Positions 8,466-17,202 are shown, numbered from the stretch's first letter. The stretch is 64,000 nucleotides of DNA from Streptomyces albireticuli (GCF_002192455.1 NZ_CP021744.1:5427501-5491500); one strand, 5' to 3'. Made by a program: numbers and translations. The notes: generated from the sequence alone by a model not told the origin.

Positions 8466-8555
8466 CCACCGGCAGTACCGACGGCACCGGCGGCATCGAC
8501 GGCACTGTCCACGGGCAGTGCCGACGGCATCGACAGCGAGGGCTGCGACGACCCC

Positions 8556-10283
8556 ATGGCACAGACCAGTACCGCCCCCGCCGGAGCGCCCGGCGAGCGG
8601 CACCCCGGCGACCGGATCCTGCTCGACGCGACCCGGCACAGCGCCGCCCGCGCCGCGGCCCTGGCCCTGATCGCCGTCGCCGCCACCGGCGCCACCCTGC
8701 TGCTGCCCGCCGCCCTCGGCCACACCCTCGACCTCCTCCTCGCCCGGCGCGGCGCCGAGGCGACCCGCTGGGTCCTGCTCTGCGCGGGCCTCGTCTGCGC
8801 CCCCGCCGCGCTCGACGCCCTCGACGAGGTGCTCTCCGGCACCACCGCAGCCCGCACCACGGCCTGGCTGCGCCACCGCCTGCTGGCCCACGTCCTCGCC
8901 GCCGGGCCCCGCGCCACCGCCCGCTTCGCCCCCGGAGACCTCGTCACCCGCCTCGTCGGCAACGCCGCCGACGTCGGCACCGCCCCCGGCACGCTCGCCG
9001 GATCCGCCGCCGCCGTCGCCGCCCCGCTGGGCGGCGTCCTCGCGCTCGGCCTCATCGACCCCTGGCTCGCCGTCGGGTTCCTCGCCGGGGCGCCCCTGCT
9101 CGCCCTGCTGCTGCGGGCCTTCGCCCGCGCCTCCGGCGACTGCGCGGCGGAGTACCAGCGGCTCCAGGGAGAGATCGCCGGGCGCCTCGTCGAGGCGGTC
9201 GGCGGCGCCCGGACCATCGCGGCCGCCGGCACCGCGCGGCGGGAGACCGCCCGCGTGCTCGCCCCGCTGCCCGGCCTGTCCCACCAGGGGCACCGCATGT
9301 GGCGGGTGCAGGGCCGGGCCGCCGCGCAGGCCGTCACGGTCGTGCCGCTGCTCCAGATCACCGTGCTGGCCGTCGCCGGCCTGCGCCTCACCCAGGGGGC
9401 GCTCAGCGTCGGCGACCTCCTCGCCGCCTCGCGCTACGCGGTGCTCGCCACCGGGGTCGGCGTGCTCGTCGGCCACGTGAGCGCGATCGTCCGGGCCCGT
9501 ACGGCCGCGGGGCGCGTCGCCGAGGTCCTGGCAGAGCCCGCCACGGCGCACGGCTACTGCCAACTGCCGGCCGCCGGCGCCGGCACCCTGGAGCTGCGCG
9601 GCGTCAGCGCGGAGCGCGGCGGGCGGACGGTGCTGCGCGACGTCGACCTCGTGGTGCCGGGCGGCACGTCCCTGGCCGTCGTCGGCCGCTCCGGCACCGG
9701 CAAGTCGGTGCTCGCGGAGCTCGCCGGGCGGCTCGCCGACCCGGCCGCCGGGGTGGTGACGCTCGACGGCGTCCCCCTGCGCGAGCTCGGCCACGACACC
9801 CTGCGGCGCGCCGTCGGCTACGCCTTCGCCCGGCCCGCCCCGCTGGGCGGCACGATCGGCGGCACGATCGCCTTCGGCGTCTTCGACCCCGGACCCGACG
9901 CCGTCACGGAAGCCGCCCGCGCGGCGTGCGCGGACGGCTTCGTGCGCCGCATGCCGCTCGGCTACGCCACGCCCTGCGAGGACGCTCCGCTGTCCGGCGG
10001 CGAGTCCCAACGCCTGGGCCTGGCCCGCGCCTTCGCCCACGCGGGCCGCGTCCTGATCCTGGACGACGCGACGTCCAGCCTCGACACCCTCACCGAACAC
10101 GAGGTCACCCGCGCCCTCCACGGCACCACCACCCGCACCCGCCTCGTCGTCGCCCACCGCGCCTCGACGGCCGCCCGGGCCGACCGCGTCGCCTGGCTCG
10201 CCGACGGCCGCCTCCGCGCGACGGGCACCCACGAGGACCTATGGCGCGACCCGGAGTACCGGGCGCTCTTCGGCGCGCGGTGA
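8556..10283 (+). CDS. ramA: ABC half-transporter, membrane domain plus ATPase (RamA-like)
   Basis: A 575-aa fusion of a six-helix exporter domain (residues about 25-310) and an ATPase. The Walker A is VVGRSGTGKS (near 376), the signature is LSGGESQRL (near 478), the Walker B is VLILDDATSSLD, and the switch His is VVAHR. It should pair with the next gene product as a heterodimer and export the lanthipeptide. The Walker B ends in DD rather than the usual DE, so the general-base glutamate is replaced; in heterodimeric exporters one site is often degenerate. The ATG is at 8556 with only a weak purine-rich site. Confidence 0.9.
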   Translation: MAQTSTAPAGAPGERHPGDRILLDATRHSAARAAALALIAVAATGATLLLPAALGHTLDLLLARRGAEATRWVLLCAGLVCAPAALDALDEVLSGTTAARTTAWLRHRLLAHVLAAGPRATARFAPGDLVTRLVGNAADVGTAPGTLAGSAAAVAAPLGGVLALGLIDPWLAVGFLAGAPLLALLLRAFARASGDCAAEYQRLQGEIAGRLVEAVGGARTIAAAGTARRETARVLAPLPGLSHQGHRMWRVQGRAAAQAVTVVPLLQITVLAVAGLRLTQGALSVGDLLAASRYAVLATGVGVLVGHVSAIVRARTAAGRVAEVLAEPATAHGYCQLPAAGAGTLELRGVSAERGGRTVLRDVDLVVPGGTSLAVVGRSGTGKSVLAELAGRLADPAAGVVTLDGVPLRELGHDTLRRAVGYAFARPAPLGGTIGGTIAFGVFDPGPDAVTEAARAACADGFVRRMPLGYATPCEDAPLSGGESQRLGLARAFAHAGRVLILDDATSSLDTLTEHEVTRALHGTTTRTRLVVAHRASTAARADRVAWLADGRLRATGTHEDLWRDPEYRALFGAR

Positions 10284-10490
10284 CCCCCGCCCGGGGCGCC
10301 CCGGCCCGCCCGCGGACGGGAGCGGCACCTCTGCCCGCCCGACCGCGGCCGCCCGGGGGCGCGTTCAGGCGGTCCGGCGTATCCCGGTGGCCGGCATGTC
10401 GCGGTGGCCCGGCGTCGCCGCCCGACCGGCCGCGGGCCGGCGGCCGCACCCCTGTCCCGGCCGCCCCGGCCCAGACCCCAGGAGGTCCCC

Positions 10491-12377
10491 ATGCCTGAGC
10501 GCCGTCGTGGCGGCGGCCGTGACGACGGCGGCGGTGTCGCACGCCGAGGGCTGCGCTTCCTGCGCCGCCGGCGGGCCGTCGTCGCGTGGCTGGCCGTGTG
10601 GTCCGTGGTCGAGGCCGCGCACACCTTCGGGCTGGGGTACGCGCTGGCCAGAGCGCTGGACTCCGGGTTCCTCGCGGGGCGGGCCGGGGTCGGGCTCGGG
10701 TGGCTCGGGGCGGCCGCCGGGGCCGTGGTCGTCGGGGCGTACGGGACCGGGCGTACGTACGGCGGCGTCGCCGGGCTCGTGGAGCCGCTGCGCGACGGAC
10801 TCGTGCGGCGCGTGGTCCCGGCCGCCCTGCGGGACGCCGACGGCGCCGCCGTCTCCCGGCTGACCCACCAGGTGGAGATCGCCCGGGACGCCTTCGCCGG
10901 GCTCGTGATGGTCTCGCGGTCCTTCGTCTTCACGGCGGCCGGCGCCCTGACGGGCCTGTTCCTGCTGTCCCCGGCCCTCCTGGTGGTCGTGGTGCCACCG
11001 CTCGCGCTCGGCCTCGGCCTGTTCCTCGCGACCCTGCGGCCCCTGGCCCGCCGCCAGGAGGCCTTCCTCATCGCCGACGAGGCCGTCGCCCGCTCCTTCG
11101 GCGAGGTCTCCGCCGGGCTGCGCGACATCACGGCCGGCGGCGCCGAACGGCGGGTCCGCGAGGGGACGGGCGCCCTCGTCGACGCCGAGCGCCGGGCCTC
11201 CGCGGCCCTCGCCCGCTGGTCCGTCGTGCGCGTCGTGGCCCTGGCCGTCGCCGGCCAGGTCCCCGTCGTCCTCCTGCTCGCCGCGACGCCCTGGCTGCTC
11301 GACCGCTCCGTCACCCCCGGCGCCCTCGTCGGCGCCCTCGCCTACCTCACGCAGTCCCTCCTGCCGGCCCTCCAGAACCTCGTGCACGGCCTCGGCGGAA
11401 GCGGCTCCCGCCTCGCCGTCGTGCTGCGCCGCCTCACCGCCGGCCCGCCGCCCGCCCCCGCCGCGCGCCCCACGGGCGGGCACCCGGCGGCCGCGCCCAC
11501 CACCCCCGCCGTCGAGCTGCGCGGCGTCACCTTCGCGTACGGCGAGCACGCCGATCCCGTCGTCGACGGCCTGGACCTGGCCGTGCCCGCCGGCTCCCAC
11601 CTCGCCGTCGTCGGCCCCAGCGGGGTCGGCAAGTCGACGCTGGCCGGGCTGATGGCGGGGCTGCTGGTACCCCGGAGCGGCGAGGTGCGGATCGGCGGGC
11701 GGCCGCCGGGCGACCCGGCCGGCCGGGTGCTCATCCCGCAGGAGGCGTACGTCTTCTCCGGCACCCTCGGCGACAACCTGCGCTATCTGCGCGCGGATCC
11801 GGTCACCGAGCGGGAGCTCACCGAGGCGGCCGAGGCCCTCGGCATGTCCGGGCTCGTCGCGCGGCTCGGCGGCTTCGGGGCGCGGCTCGCCCCCGACGCG
11901 CTGTCCGCGGGGGAGCGGCAGCAGATCGCCCTGGCCCGCGCCTATCTCTCGCCCGCTCCCGTCGCGCTGCTGGACGAGGCGACGTGCCACCTCGACCCCG
12001 CCGCCGAAGCCCGCGCCGAGCGGGCCTTCGCGCGGCGGCCCGGCACCACCCTGATCGTCATCGCGCACCGGGCCGCCTCGGCCCGCCGCGCGGACCGCGT
12101 CCTGGTGATGGACGGCCCGCGCACCCGCTGCGGGGACCACCGCGAACTGCTGGCGGCGTCCCCGCTCTACCGTGACCTCACCGGGGCCCCGGGCCCGCGC
12201 ACTCCGGCGCACGCCCCCTCACACCCACCCCGCTCCCCGCGAGATCCGGATCGCGTCGACGCGGTTGCGGGCCCCGGTCTTCCGGGTGATCGCCGCCAGG
12301 TAGTTGCGCACGGTCCCGTTGGAAAGGTGCAGACTCCGGGCGATCTCCCCGATGGAGGAGCCCTCCGCGGCGAGTGA
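10491..12377 (+). CDS. ramB: ABC half-transporter, membrane domain plus ATPase (RamB-like)
   Basis: A 628-aa partner of the upstream half-transporter. A basic N-terminus (RRRGGGRDD) precedes the membrane helices. The ATPase has Walker A VVGPSGVGKST (near 376), signature LSAGERQQIAL and an intact Walker B VALLDEATCHLD, so this is the subunit with the canonical glutamate. ATG 10491 follows a strong AGGAGGT site. The homologous part seems to end near LYRDLTGAPG (about 12190). The remaining 50 or so residues are read through the convergent regulator gene in antisense and look like a run-on tail. Confidence 0.88.
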   Translation: MPERRRGGGRDDGGGVARRGLRFLRRRRAVVAWLAVWSVVEAAHTFGLGYALARALDSGFLAGRAGVGLGWLGAAAGAVVVGAYGTGRTYGGVAGLVEPLRDGLVRRVVPAALRDADGAAVSRLTHQVEIARDAFAGLVMVSRSFVFTAAGALTGLFLLSPALLVVVVPPLALGLGLFLATLRPLARRQEAFLIADEAVARSFGEVSAGLRDITAGGAERRVREGTGALVDAERRASAALARWSVVRVVALAVAGQVPVVLLLAATPWLLDRSVTPGALVGALAYLTQSLLPALQNLVHGLGGSGSRLAVVLRRLTAGPPPAPAARPTGGHPAAAPTTPAVELRGVTFAYGEHADPVVDGLDLAVPAGSHLAVVGPSGVGKSTLAGLMAGLLVPRSGEVRIGGRPPGDPAGRVLIPQEAYVFSGTLGDNLRYLRADPVTERELTEAAEALGMSGLVARLGGFGARLAPDALSAGERQQIALARAYLSPAPVALLDEATCHLDPAAEARAERAFARRPGTTLIVIAHRAASARRADRVLVMDGPRTRCGDHRELLAASPLYRDLTGAPGPRTPAHAPSHPPRSPRDPDRVDAVAGPGLPGDRRQVVAHGPVGKVQTPGDLPDGGALRGE

Positions 12378-12830
12378 GAGCACGCTGAGCTCACGTCTCG
12401 TCAGCGGGATCTCGGCGGCCTCCAGAAAGCCGTAGCCGAGCGACTCGTCGATGTAGCGCTCGCCCTTCGCCACCCGCCTTATGCCCTCGACCAACTGGTC
12501 GGGAGAAGCGTTTTTGCTCAAGTACCCCAAGGCCCCCTCCTCGTACGCCCGGCGCAGCGGCCCCGGCCGCTCCGCCGTCGCCAGGGCCAGCAGGACCGAG
12601 GTGCCGTCCCCCGCGCAACATCGGGCGGACAGCTCCCGCAGGCCCCGTGGTCCCGCGGCGTCGGGGCTGTCCATGTCCACGACGCAGACGTCGGGCCAGC
12701 GCGCCCACGACGTGGCCGCCGCGTGCTCCCAGGAGGCGGAGAGGACCTCCAGATCGGGCTCCCTGCCGAGGAATGCCGCCAGCGCCGCGCGCAGCAGATA
12801 GGTGTCCTGTACCAGTAGAACCCGGATCAC
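12219..12830 (-). CDS. ramR: LuxR-family response regulator (RamR-like)
   Basis: A 203-aa NarL/FixJ-type regulator. The receiver domain has a probable phospho-acceptor in VVDMDSPD (Asp52 or Asp54) and a lysine in LSKNAS. The acidic pair is reduced to Q-D in LLVQDTYL, so it is atypical and might not be controlled by ordinary phosphorylation. The C-terminal HTH is LTRRELSVLSLAAEG through GTVRNYLAAITRKTG. It sits at the end of the lanthipeptide cluster and converges with the second transporter gene (159-base overlap). By analogy with RamR and AmfR it should activate the synthetase promoter. GTG 12830 is chosen for its GGAGGCGGGG site; GTG 12875 is possible. Confidence 0.88.
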   Translation of the reverse strand: MIRVLLVQDTYLLRAALAAFLGREPDLEVLSASWEHAAATSWARWPDVCVVDMDSPDAAGPRGLRELSARCCAGDGTSVLLALATAERPGPLRRAYEEGALGYLSKNASPDQLVEGIRRVAKGERYIDESLGYGFLEAAEIPLTRRELSVLSLAAEGSSIGEIARSLHLSNGTVRNYLAAITRKTGARNRVDAIRISRGAGWV

Positions 12831-12992
12831 GACCCCGCCTCCCCGTCCCCCGGCGGCGAGCGCTACGCCGGGCACGTCGACAATTCATACGGCGTGTACC
12901 TCTGTCGCGGGCGCGGAATACCTCACCTGTGGGGGGCGCAAGGGCGCACGATACGAGCCACGCGCGCCCCAAGTTCACTCGAACGCGCCGCC

Positions 12993-13649
12993 CTAAACCT
13001 CTTGGCATTTCCCGGCGGATGGTGAGGTGAGGTCGATCAGCCGGCACACGGTCTCGATGTCGATCTTCACCTGGGCGATGGAGGCCCGCCCCGACAGCCA
13101 GGTGATGAGGGCCGAGTGCCAGGTGTGCTCGATGACGCGGACGGCCGAGAGCTGCGCGGGCGTCGGCGGGCCGGCCGGCCCCATCGCGTCCAGGATGATG
13201 GCCGTGGTGAGCCGCGAGACGGTGTCGACCTCGGCGCTCACCGAGCGGTCGGCGAAGGTCAGGGCGCGCACCATCGCGTCGGCCAGGTGCGGCTCGCGCT
13301 GCATCGCCCGGAAGGCGCGCATCAGGGTCTGGGCCACACGCGCGGCCGGCTCCTCCTCCGTCGGCGGCCGCTTGCGCAGGGTCCCGTGCAGTTGCTGGAG
13401 CTGGTCCTGCATCGTGGCGACCAGCAGATGGATCTTGGACGGGAAGTAGCGGTAGAGCGTGCCGAGCGCCACGCTCGACGACTCGGCGACCTCCCGCATC
13501 TGCACCGCGTCGAAACCGCCGCGGACGGCCAGCCGCGCCGTGGCGTCCAGGATGCGCCGCCGACGCGCTTCCTGACGCTCGGTCAGGGGAAGAGGGGTGC
13601 TGACGGCGGGCGCGGCCGATGCGGTCGCCGACTTGGATTCCGTAGTCAT
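12993..13649 (-). CDS. TetR-family regulator, KstR-like
   Basis: A 218-aa repressor. The helix-turn-helix region (ILDATARLAVRGGFDAVQMR, VALGTLYRYFPSKIHLLVA) closely follows KstR, the repressor of cholesterol and beta-oxidation genes in mycobacteria. The ligand domain also has KstR-like phrases (ADAMVRALTFADRSVSAEVD, WLSGRAS). A matching operator lies 150 bp upstream in the divergent promoter, which suggests autoregulation. A second, perfect site stands before the hydratase operon at 25.6 kb. The ligand is probably an acyl-CoA or steroid-CoA thioester (inference). ATG 13649 is chosen; upstream starts only add tail. Confidence 0.88.
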   Translation of the reverse strand: MTTESKSATASAAPAVSTPLPLTERQEARRRRILDATARLAVRGGFDAVQMREVAESSSVALGTLYRYFPSKIHLLVATMQDQLQQLHGTLRKRPPTEEEPAARVAQTLMRAFRAMQREPHLADAMVRALTFADRSVSAEVDTVSRLTTAIILDAMGPAGPPTPAQLSAVRVIEHTWHSALITWLSGRASIAQVKIDIETVCRLIDLTSPSAGKCQEV

Positions 13650-13799
13650 ATGTCCCATTCCGTGGCGGTCCATCCAGCGGTATCTGTGCAGCCCGGACGG
13701 CACAGCATGGCAGGGGCCGGGTCGTGGCGCGAATCACCCGATCCGGTCCTGTCGGCCGCCCGTCCGGCCGGTAGATTCAAGCTTCTGGACAACCCAGTC

Positions 13800-13813
13800 T
13801 GAAACTTGTTCTA
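13800..13813. promoter_or_regulatory. KstR-type operator
   Basis: TGAAACTTGTTCTA matches the KstR consensus TnnAACnnGTTnnA at every fixed position. It lies 55 bp upstream of the glycosyltransferase start and 150 bp upstream of the divergent TetR gene, so it may control both. Confidence 0.7.
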
Positions 13814-13868
13814 GATTAGCGCGACCGGTTACGCTCCGGCGGGAACAGCAGCGAGAAGGAGGCCGGGA

Positions 13869-15227
13869 GTGACCGCTGAGGCCACAGAGGCAGCACTCGC
13901 GCGAGAGGGCGGCCTCCCCGGCCGGGACGTCTCCCGCACGGAACGCCCGTTGCGCATCGCGCTGCTCAGCTACAAGGGCAACCCGTTCTGCGGCGGCCAG
14001 GGCGTCTACGTGCGCCACCTCTCCCGCGAACTCGCCCGGCTCGGCCACAGCGTCGAGGTCATCGGCGCCCAGCCGTACCCCGTCCTCGACGAGGGCGTCA
14101 CCCTCACCGAGCTCCCCAGCCTCGACCTCTACCGGCAGCCGGACCCCTTCCGCATGCCCAAGGCGGGCGAGTACCGCGACTGGGTCGACGCGCTGGAGGT
14201 CGCCACCATGGCCACCGGCGGCTTCCCCGAGCCGCTCACCTTCAGCCTGCGCGCCCGCCGCCATCTCGCCGCCCGCCGCGGCCGGTTCGACGTCGTGCAC
14301 GACAACCAGACCCTCGGCTACGGCCTCCTCGGCGGCCCCCTCACCCTGGGCGCCCCGCTCGTCACCACCATCCACCACCCCATCACCGTCGACCGGCAGC
14401 TCGACCTCGACGCCGCCGCCGACTGGAAGCGCCGCGCCTCCGTGCACCGCTGGTACGGGTTCGTCCGGATGCAGAAGCGCGTCGCCCGCCGGCTGCCGTC
14501 CGTCCTGACCGTCTCCGGCTCCTCCCGCGACGAGATCGTCGACGACCTCGGGGTGCCCGCCGAGCGGATCCACGTCGTCCCCATCGGCGCCGACACCGAC
14601 CTTTTCTCCCCGGACCCGTCCGTCGCCGAGGTGCCCGGCCGGATCGTCACCACCTCCAGTGCCGACGTCCCCCTCAAGGGCCTGGTCCACCTCGTCGAGG
14701 CGCTCGCCACCGTGCGCGCCGCCCACCCCGGCGCCCACCTCGTCGTCGTCGGCAAGCGCGCCGAGAACGGCCCGGTGGCCACGGCCATCGCGCGGCACGG
14801 GCTCGGCGACGCCATCCGCTTCGTCAAGGGCGTCAGCGACGCCGAACTCGTCGACCTCGTCCGCTCGGCACAGGTCGCCTGCGTCCCCTCCCTCTACGAG
14901 GGCTTCTCGCTGCCCGCCGCCGAGGCCATGGCCACCGGCACCCCGCTGCTGGCCACCACCGGCGGCGCCATCCCCGAGGTCGCCGGCCCCGACGGCGAGA
15001 CCTGCCTGGCCGTGCCGCCCGGCGACGCGGGCGCCCTCGCCGCGGGCCTCACCCGGCTGCTCGGCGACGCGGACCTGCGCCGCCGCCTCGGCGCGGCGGG
15101 CCGCGAGCGGGTGCTCGCCCGCTTCACCTGGCGGCAGGCCGCGATCGGCACGGCCGACCACTACCGTGAGGCCGTCGCCCGGTACGGTGCCGCCGACGCG
15201 GCCCGCCGCCGGGCGGGCATCCGGTAG
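13869..15227 (+). CDS. Glycosyltransferase family 4
   Basis: A 452-aa GT-B-fold enzyme. The N-terminal domain begins with RIALLSYKGNPFCGGQGVYV, the glycine-rich acceptor-side loop of GT4 enzymes. The donor domain has the typical CVPSLYEGFSLPAAEAMATG EX7E motif (near 14878-14940). It should transfer a sugar from a nucleotide donor in the cytoplasm; donor and acceptor are unknown. The GTG start at 13869 has an AAGGAGG site. It is the first gene of a three-gene run with a methyltransferase and a toroid protein, divergent from the KstR-like regulator. Confidence 0.9.
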   Translation: MTAEATEAALAREGGLPGRDVSRTERPLRIALLSYKGNPFCGGQGVYVRHLSRELARLGHSVEVIGAQPYPVLDEGVTLTELPSLDLYRQPDPFRMPKAGEYRDWVDALEVATMATGGFPEPLTFSLRARRHLAARRGRFDVVHDNQTLGYGLLGGPLTLGAPLVTTIHHPITVDRQLDLDAAADWKRRASVHRWYGFVRMQKRVARRLPSVLTVSGSSRDEIVDDLGVPAERIHVVPIGADTDLFSPDPSVAEVPGRIVTTSSADVPLKGLVHLVEALATVRAAHPGAHLVVVGKRAENGPVATAIARHGLGDAIRFVKGVSDAELVDLVRSAQVACVPSLYEGFSLPAAEAMATGTPLLATTGGAIPEVAGPDGETCLAVPPGDAGALAAGLTRLLGDADLRRRLGAAGRERVLARFTWRQAAIGTADHYREAVARYGAADAARRRAGIR

Positions 15228-15321
15228 CCCGCCCCGCCCGCCGGGCCCGGCCGTCCGCCGACCGTGCTCCGACCGCCCCTGATCCGACCTGACCTGCCCC
15301 GCCGGACGAAAGCAGACCTCC

Positions 15322-16056
15322 GTGCTGACCGTCGATTTCACCCGCTTCCCGCTCGCCGCCGGCGACCGCGTGCTCGACCTGGGCTGCGGCGCGGGCCGGC
15401 ACGCCTTCGAGTGCTACCGGCGCGGCGCGCAGGTCGTGGCCCTCGACCGCAACGGCGAGGAGATACGCGAGGTCGCCAAGTGGTTCGCCGCGATGAAGGA
15501 GGCCGGTGAGGCCCCGGCCGGCGCCACCGCCACCGCCATGGAGGGCGACGCCCTCGCGCTGCCCTTCCCCGACGACACCTTCGACGTCGTCATCATCTCC
15601 GAGGTCATGGAGCACATCCCCGACGACAAGGGCGTCCTCGCCGAGATGGTCCGCGTCCTCAAGCCCGGCGGCCGCATCGCCGTCACCGTCCCGCGCTACG
15701 GCCCGGAGAAGATCTGCTGGGCGCTCTCCGACGCGTACCACGAGGTCGAGGGGGGCCACATCCGCATCTACCGCGGTGACGAACTCCTCGACCGGATGCG
15801 GGAGGCGGGCCTCGCGCCCTACGGCACTCACCACGCCCACGGCCTGCACAGCCCGTACTGGTGGCTCAAGTGCGCCTTCGGCGTCGACAACGACAAGGCG
15901 CTGCCCGTCCGCGCCTACCACAAGCTGCTGGTCTGGGACATCATGAAGAAGCCCAAGGCCACCCGGGTCGCCGAGCAGCTCCTCAACCCCGTCATCGGCA
16001 AGAGCTTCGTCGCCTACGCGACCAAGCCGCACCAGGACGGGGCGGTCGCCAAGTGA
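15322..16056 (+). CDS. Class I SAM-dependent methyltransferase
   Basis: A 244-aa methyltransferase of the Methyltransf_11 type. Motif I is VLDLGCGAGRHAFE (residues about 17-30), an acidic end (ALDRNG) follows the second strand, and EVMEHIPDDKGVLAEMVRVL is the post-II region. It overlaps the downstream gene by four bases (GTGA), a sign of tight co-translation. The substrate is presumably made or modified by the neighbouring glycosyltransferase (inference). GTG 15322 was chosen; the homologous fold begins right after it. Confidence 0.88.
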   Translation: MLTVDFTRFPLAAGDRVLDLGCGAGRHAFECYRRGAQVVALDRNGEEIREVAKWFAAMKEAGEAPAGATATAMEGDALALPFPDDTFDVVIISEVMEHIPDDKGVLAEMVRVLKPGGRIAVTVPRYGPEKICWALSDAYHEVEGGHIRIYRGDELLDRMREAGLAPYGTHHAHGLHSPYWWLKCAFGVDNDKALPVRAYHKLLVWDIMKKPKATRVAEQLLNPVIGKSFVAYATKPHQDGAVAK

Positions 16057-17132
16057 CCACCTTCAGCCGCGGCCCCGGCCGCACCGAACGGCTCGTCCTG
16101 CCCGGCGTGCTGACCGCGCGACAGGCCGTCCAGACGGTCGCCGCCCTCGCCGCCGTGCAGCGCGAGGACGGCGCCATACCCTGGTTCCGGGGCCACCACC
16201 TCGACCCCTGGGACCACGTCGAGGCCGCCATGGCCCTGGACGCCGCCGGCGAGCACGCCCGCGCCGAGGCCGCCTACCGCTGGCTCGCCGACCACCAGAA
16301 CCCCGACGGCTCCTGGTACGCCGCCTACGCCGACGGCGACGCCGACGCCCCCACCGACCGGGGCCGGGAGACCAACTTCGTCGCCTACGTCGCCGTCGGC
16401 GTCTGGCACCACTACCTCGCCACCGGCGACGACGCTTTCCTCGACCGCATGTGGCCGACCGTCTTCGCCGCCGTCGAGTTCGTCCTCCAGCTCCAGCAGC
16501 CGGGCGGCCAGATCGGCTGGAAGCGGGAGGAGGACGGCACGGACGTCACCGACGCCCTGCTCACCGGCTCCTCCTCGATCCACCAGGCGCTGCGCTGCGC
16601 CCTCGCCGTCGCCGAGCACCGGGAGGAGCCCCAGCCCGGCTGGGAGCTGGCCACCGGCCTCCTCGCGCACGCGATCCGCCGCCACCCCGAGCGCTTCCTC
16701 GACAAGAGCCGCTACTCCATGGACTGGTACTACCCGGTGCTCGGCGGCGCGCTGACCGGCCCCGAGGCCAAGGAGCGCATAGAGGAGGGCTGGGACCGCT
16801 TCGTCGTCCCCGGCCTCGGCGTCCGCTGCGTCCTCCCCAACCCCTGGGTCACCGGCGGCGAGAGCTGCGAACTCGCCCTGGCTCTCTGGGTGATGGGCGA
16901 GTCCGACCGCGCCGTGGAGATCCTCCAGTCGATCCAGCACCTGCGCGCCGACGACGGCATGTACTGGACGGGCTACGTCTTCGACGACAAGGCCGTCTGG
17001 CCCGAGGAGCTCACGACGTGGACGGCGGGGTCGCTGCTGCTGGCGGCGGCGGCGCTGGGCGGCGACGAGGCGACGACGGCGGTCTTCGGCGGGGAGCGGC
17101 TGCCGCGGGGGCTCGAACCGGATTGCTGCTAG
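16053..17132 (+). CDS. Alpha/alpha-toroid (prenyltransferase-like) protein
   Basis: A 359-aa protein with repeating helical hairpins (VQREDGAIPWF, DHQNPDGSWYAAY, LQQPGGQIGWKRE), the hallmark of six-hairpin toroids. Such proteins are usually annotated as prenyltransferase/squalene-oxidase repeat proteins, but the fold also occurs in GH15-like glycoside hydrolases, and its place beside a glycosyltransferase makes a sugar-related role possible. Acidic/aromatic segments (MDWYYPVLGG, GGESCELALAL, WPEELTTWTAG) may line the cavity. There is no signal peptide. The GTG start overlaps the methyltransferase stop. Function unknown. Confidence 0.82.
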   Translation: MTTFSRGPGRTERLVLPGVLTARQAVQTVAALAAVQREDGAIPWFRGHHLDPWDHVEAAMALDAAGEHARAEAAYRWLADHQNPDGSWYAAYADGDADAPTDRGRETNFVAYVAVGVWHHYLATGDDAFLDRMWPTVFAAVEFVLQLQQPGGQIGWKREEDGTDVTDALLTGSSSIHQALRCALAVAEHREEPQPGWELATGLLAHAIRRHPERFLDKSRYSMDWYYPVLGGALTGPEAKERIEEGWDRFVVPGLGVRCVLPNPWVTGGESCELALALWVMGESDRAVEILQSIQHLRADDGMYWTGYVFDDKAVWPEELTTWTAGSLLLAAAALGGDEATTAVFGGERLPRGLEPDCC

Positions 17133-17173
17133 GAGGGTGACGGGACGGGCCGGCTTCAGCCCGTCCGGCGTTT

Positions 17174-17202
17174 GAGGACCGGGGTCCGGGGCGGAGCCCC
17201 GG
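17174..17202. repeat. Dispersed intergenic repeat with terminator hairpin
   Basis: Positions 17174-17201 (28 bases) occur again in exact reverse complement at 36899-36926. Within it CCGGGGC-GGA-GCCCCGG (17186-17202) makes a 7-bp hairpin, so the copy can end the glycosyltransferase operon. Just upstream, CAGCCCGTCCGGCGTTTGAG (17158-17177) is a phrase that recurs between genes in Streptomyces genomes; a variant is at 37020. Confidence 0.75.

Noticed and set aside
8469..8545. CRISPR-like or direct repeat array after the lanthipeptide precursor
   Set aside because: Repeats are short (about 7-10 bases), imperfect and irregularly spaced; no CRISPR feature fits.
5236..8562. 1108-codon leftward frame across the lanthionine synthetase
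   Set aside because: It covers the synthetase and precursor genes on the other strand, and its composition (Gly/Val/Glu/Arg/Ala repeats) is that of a third-position-GC shadow; no domain is visible.
10284..10490. Possible small gene between the two exporter genes
   Set aside because: Short frames here have no ribosome site or family signal; the stretch looks like GC-rich spacer.
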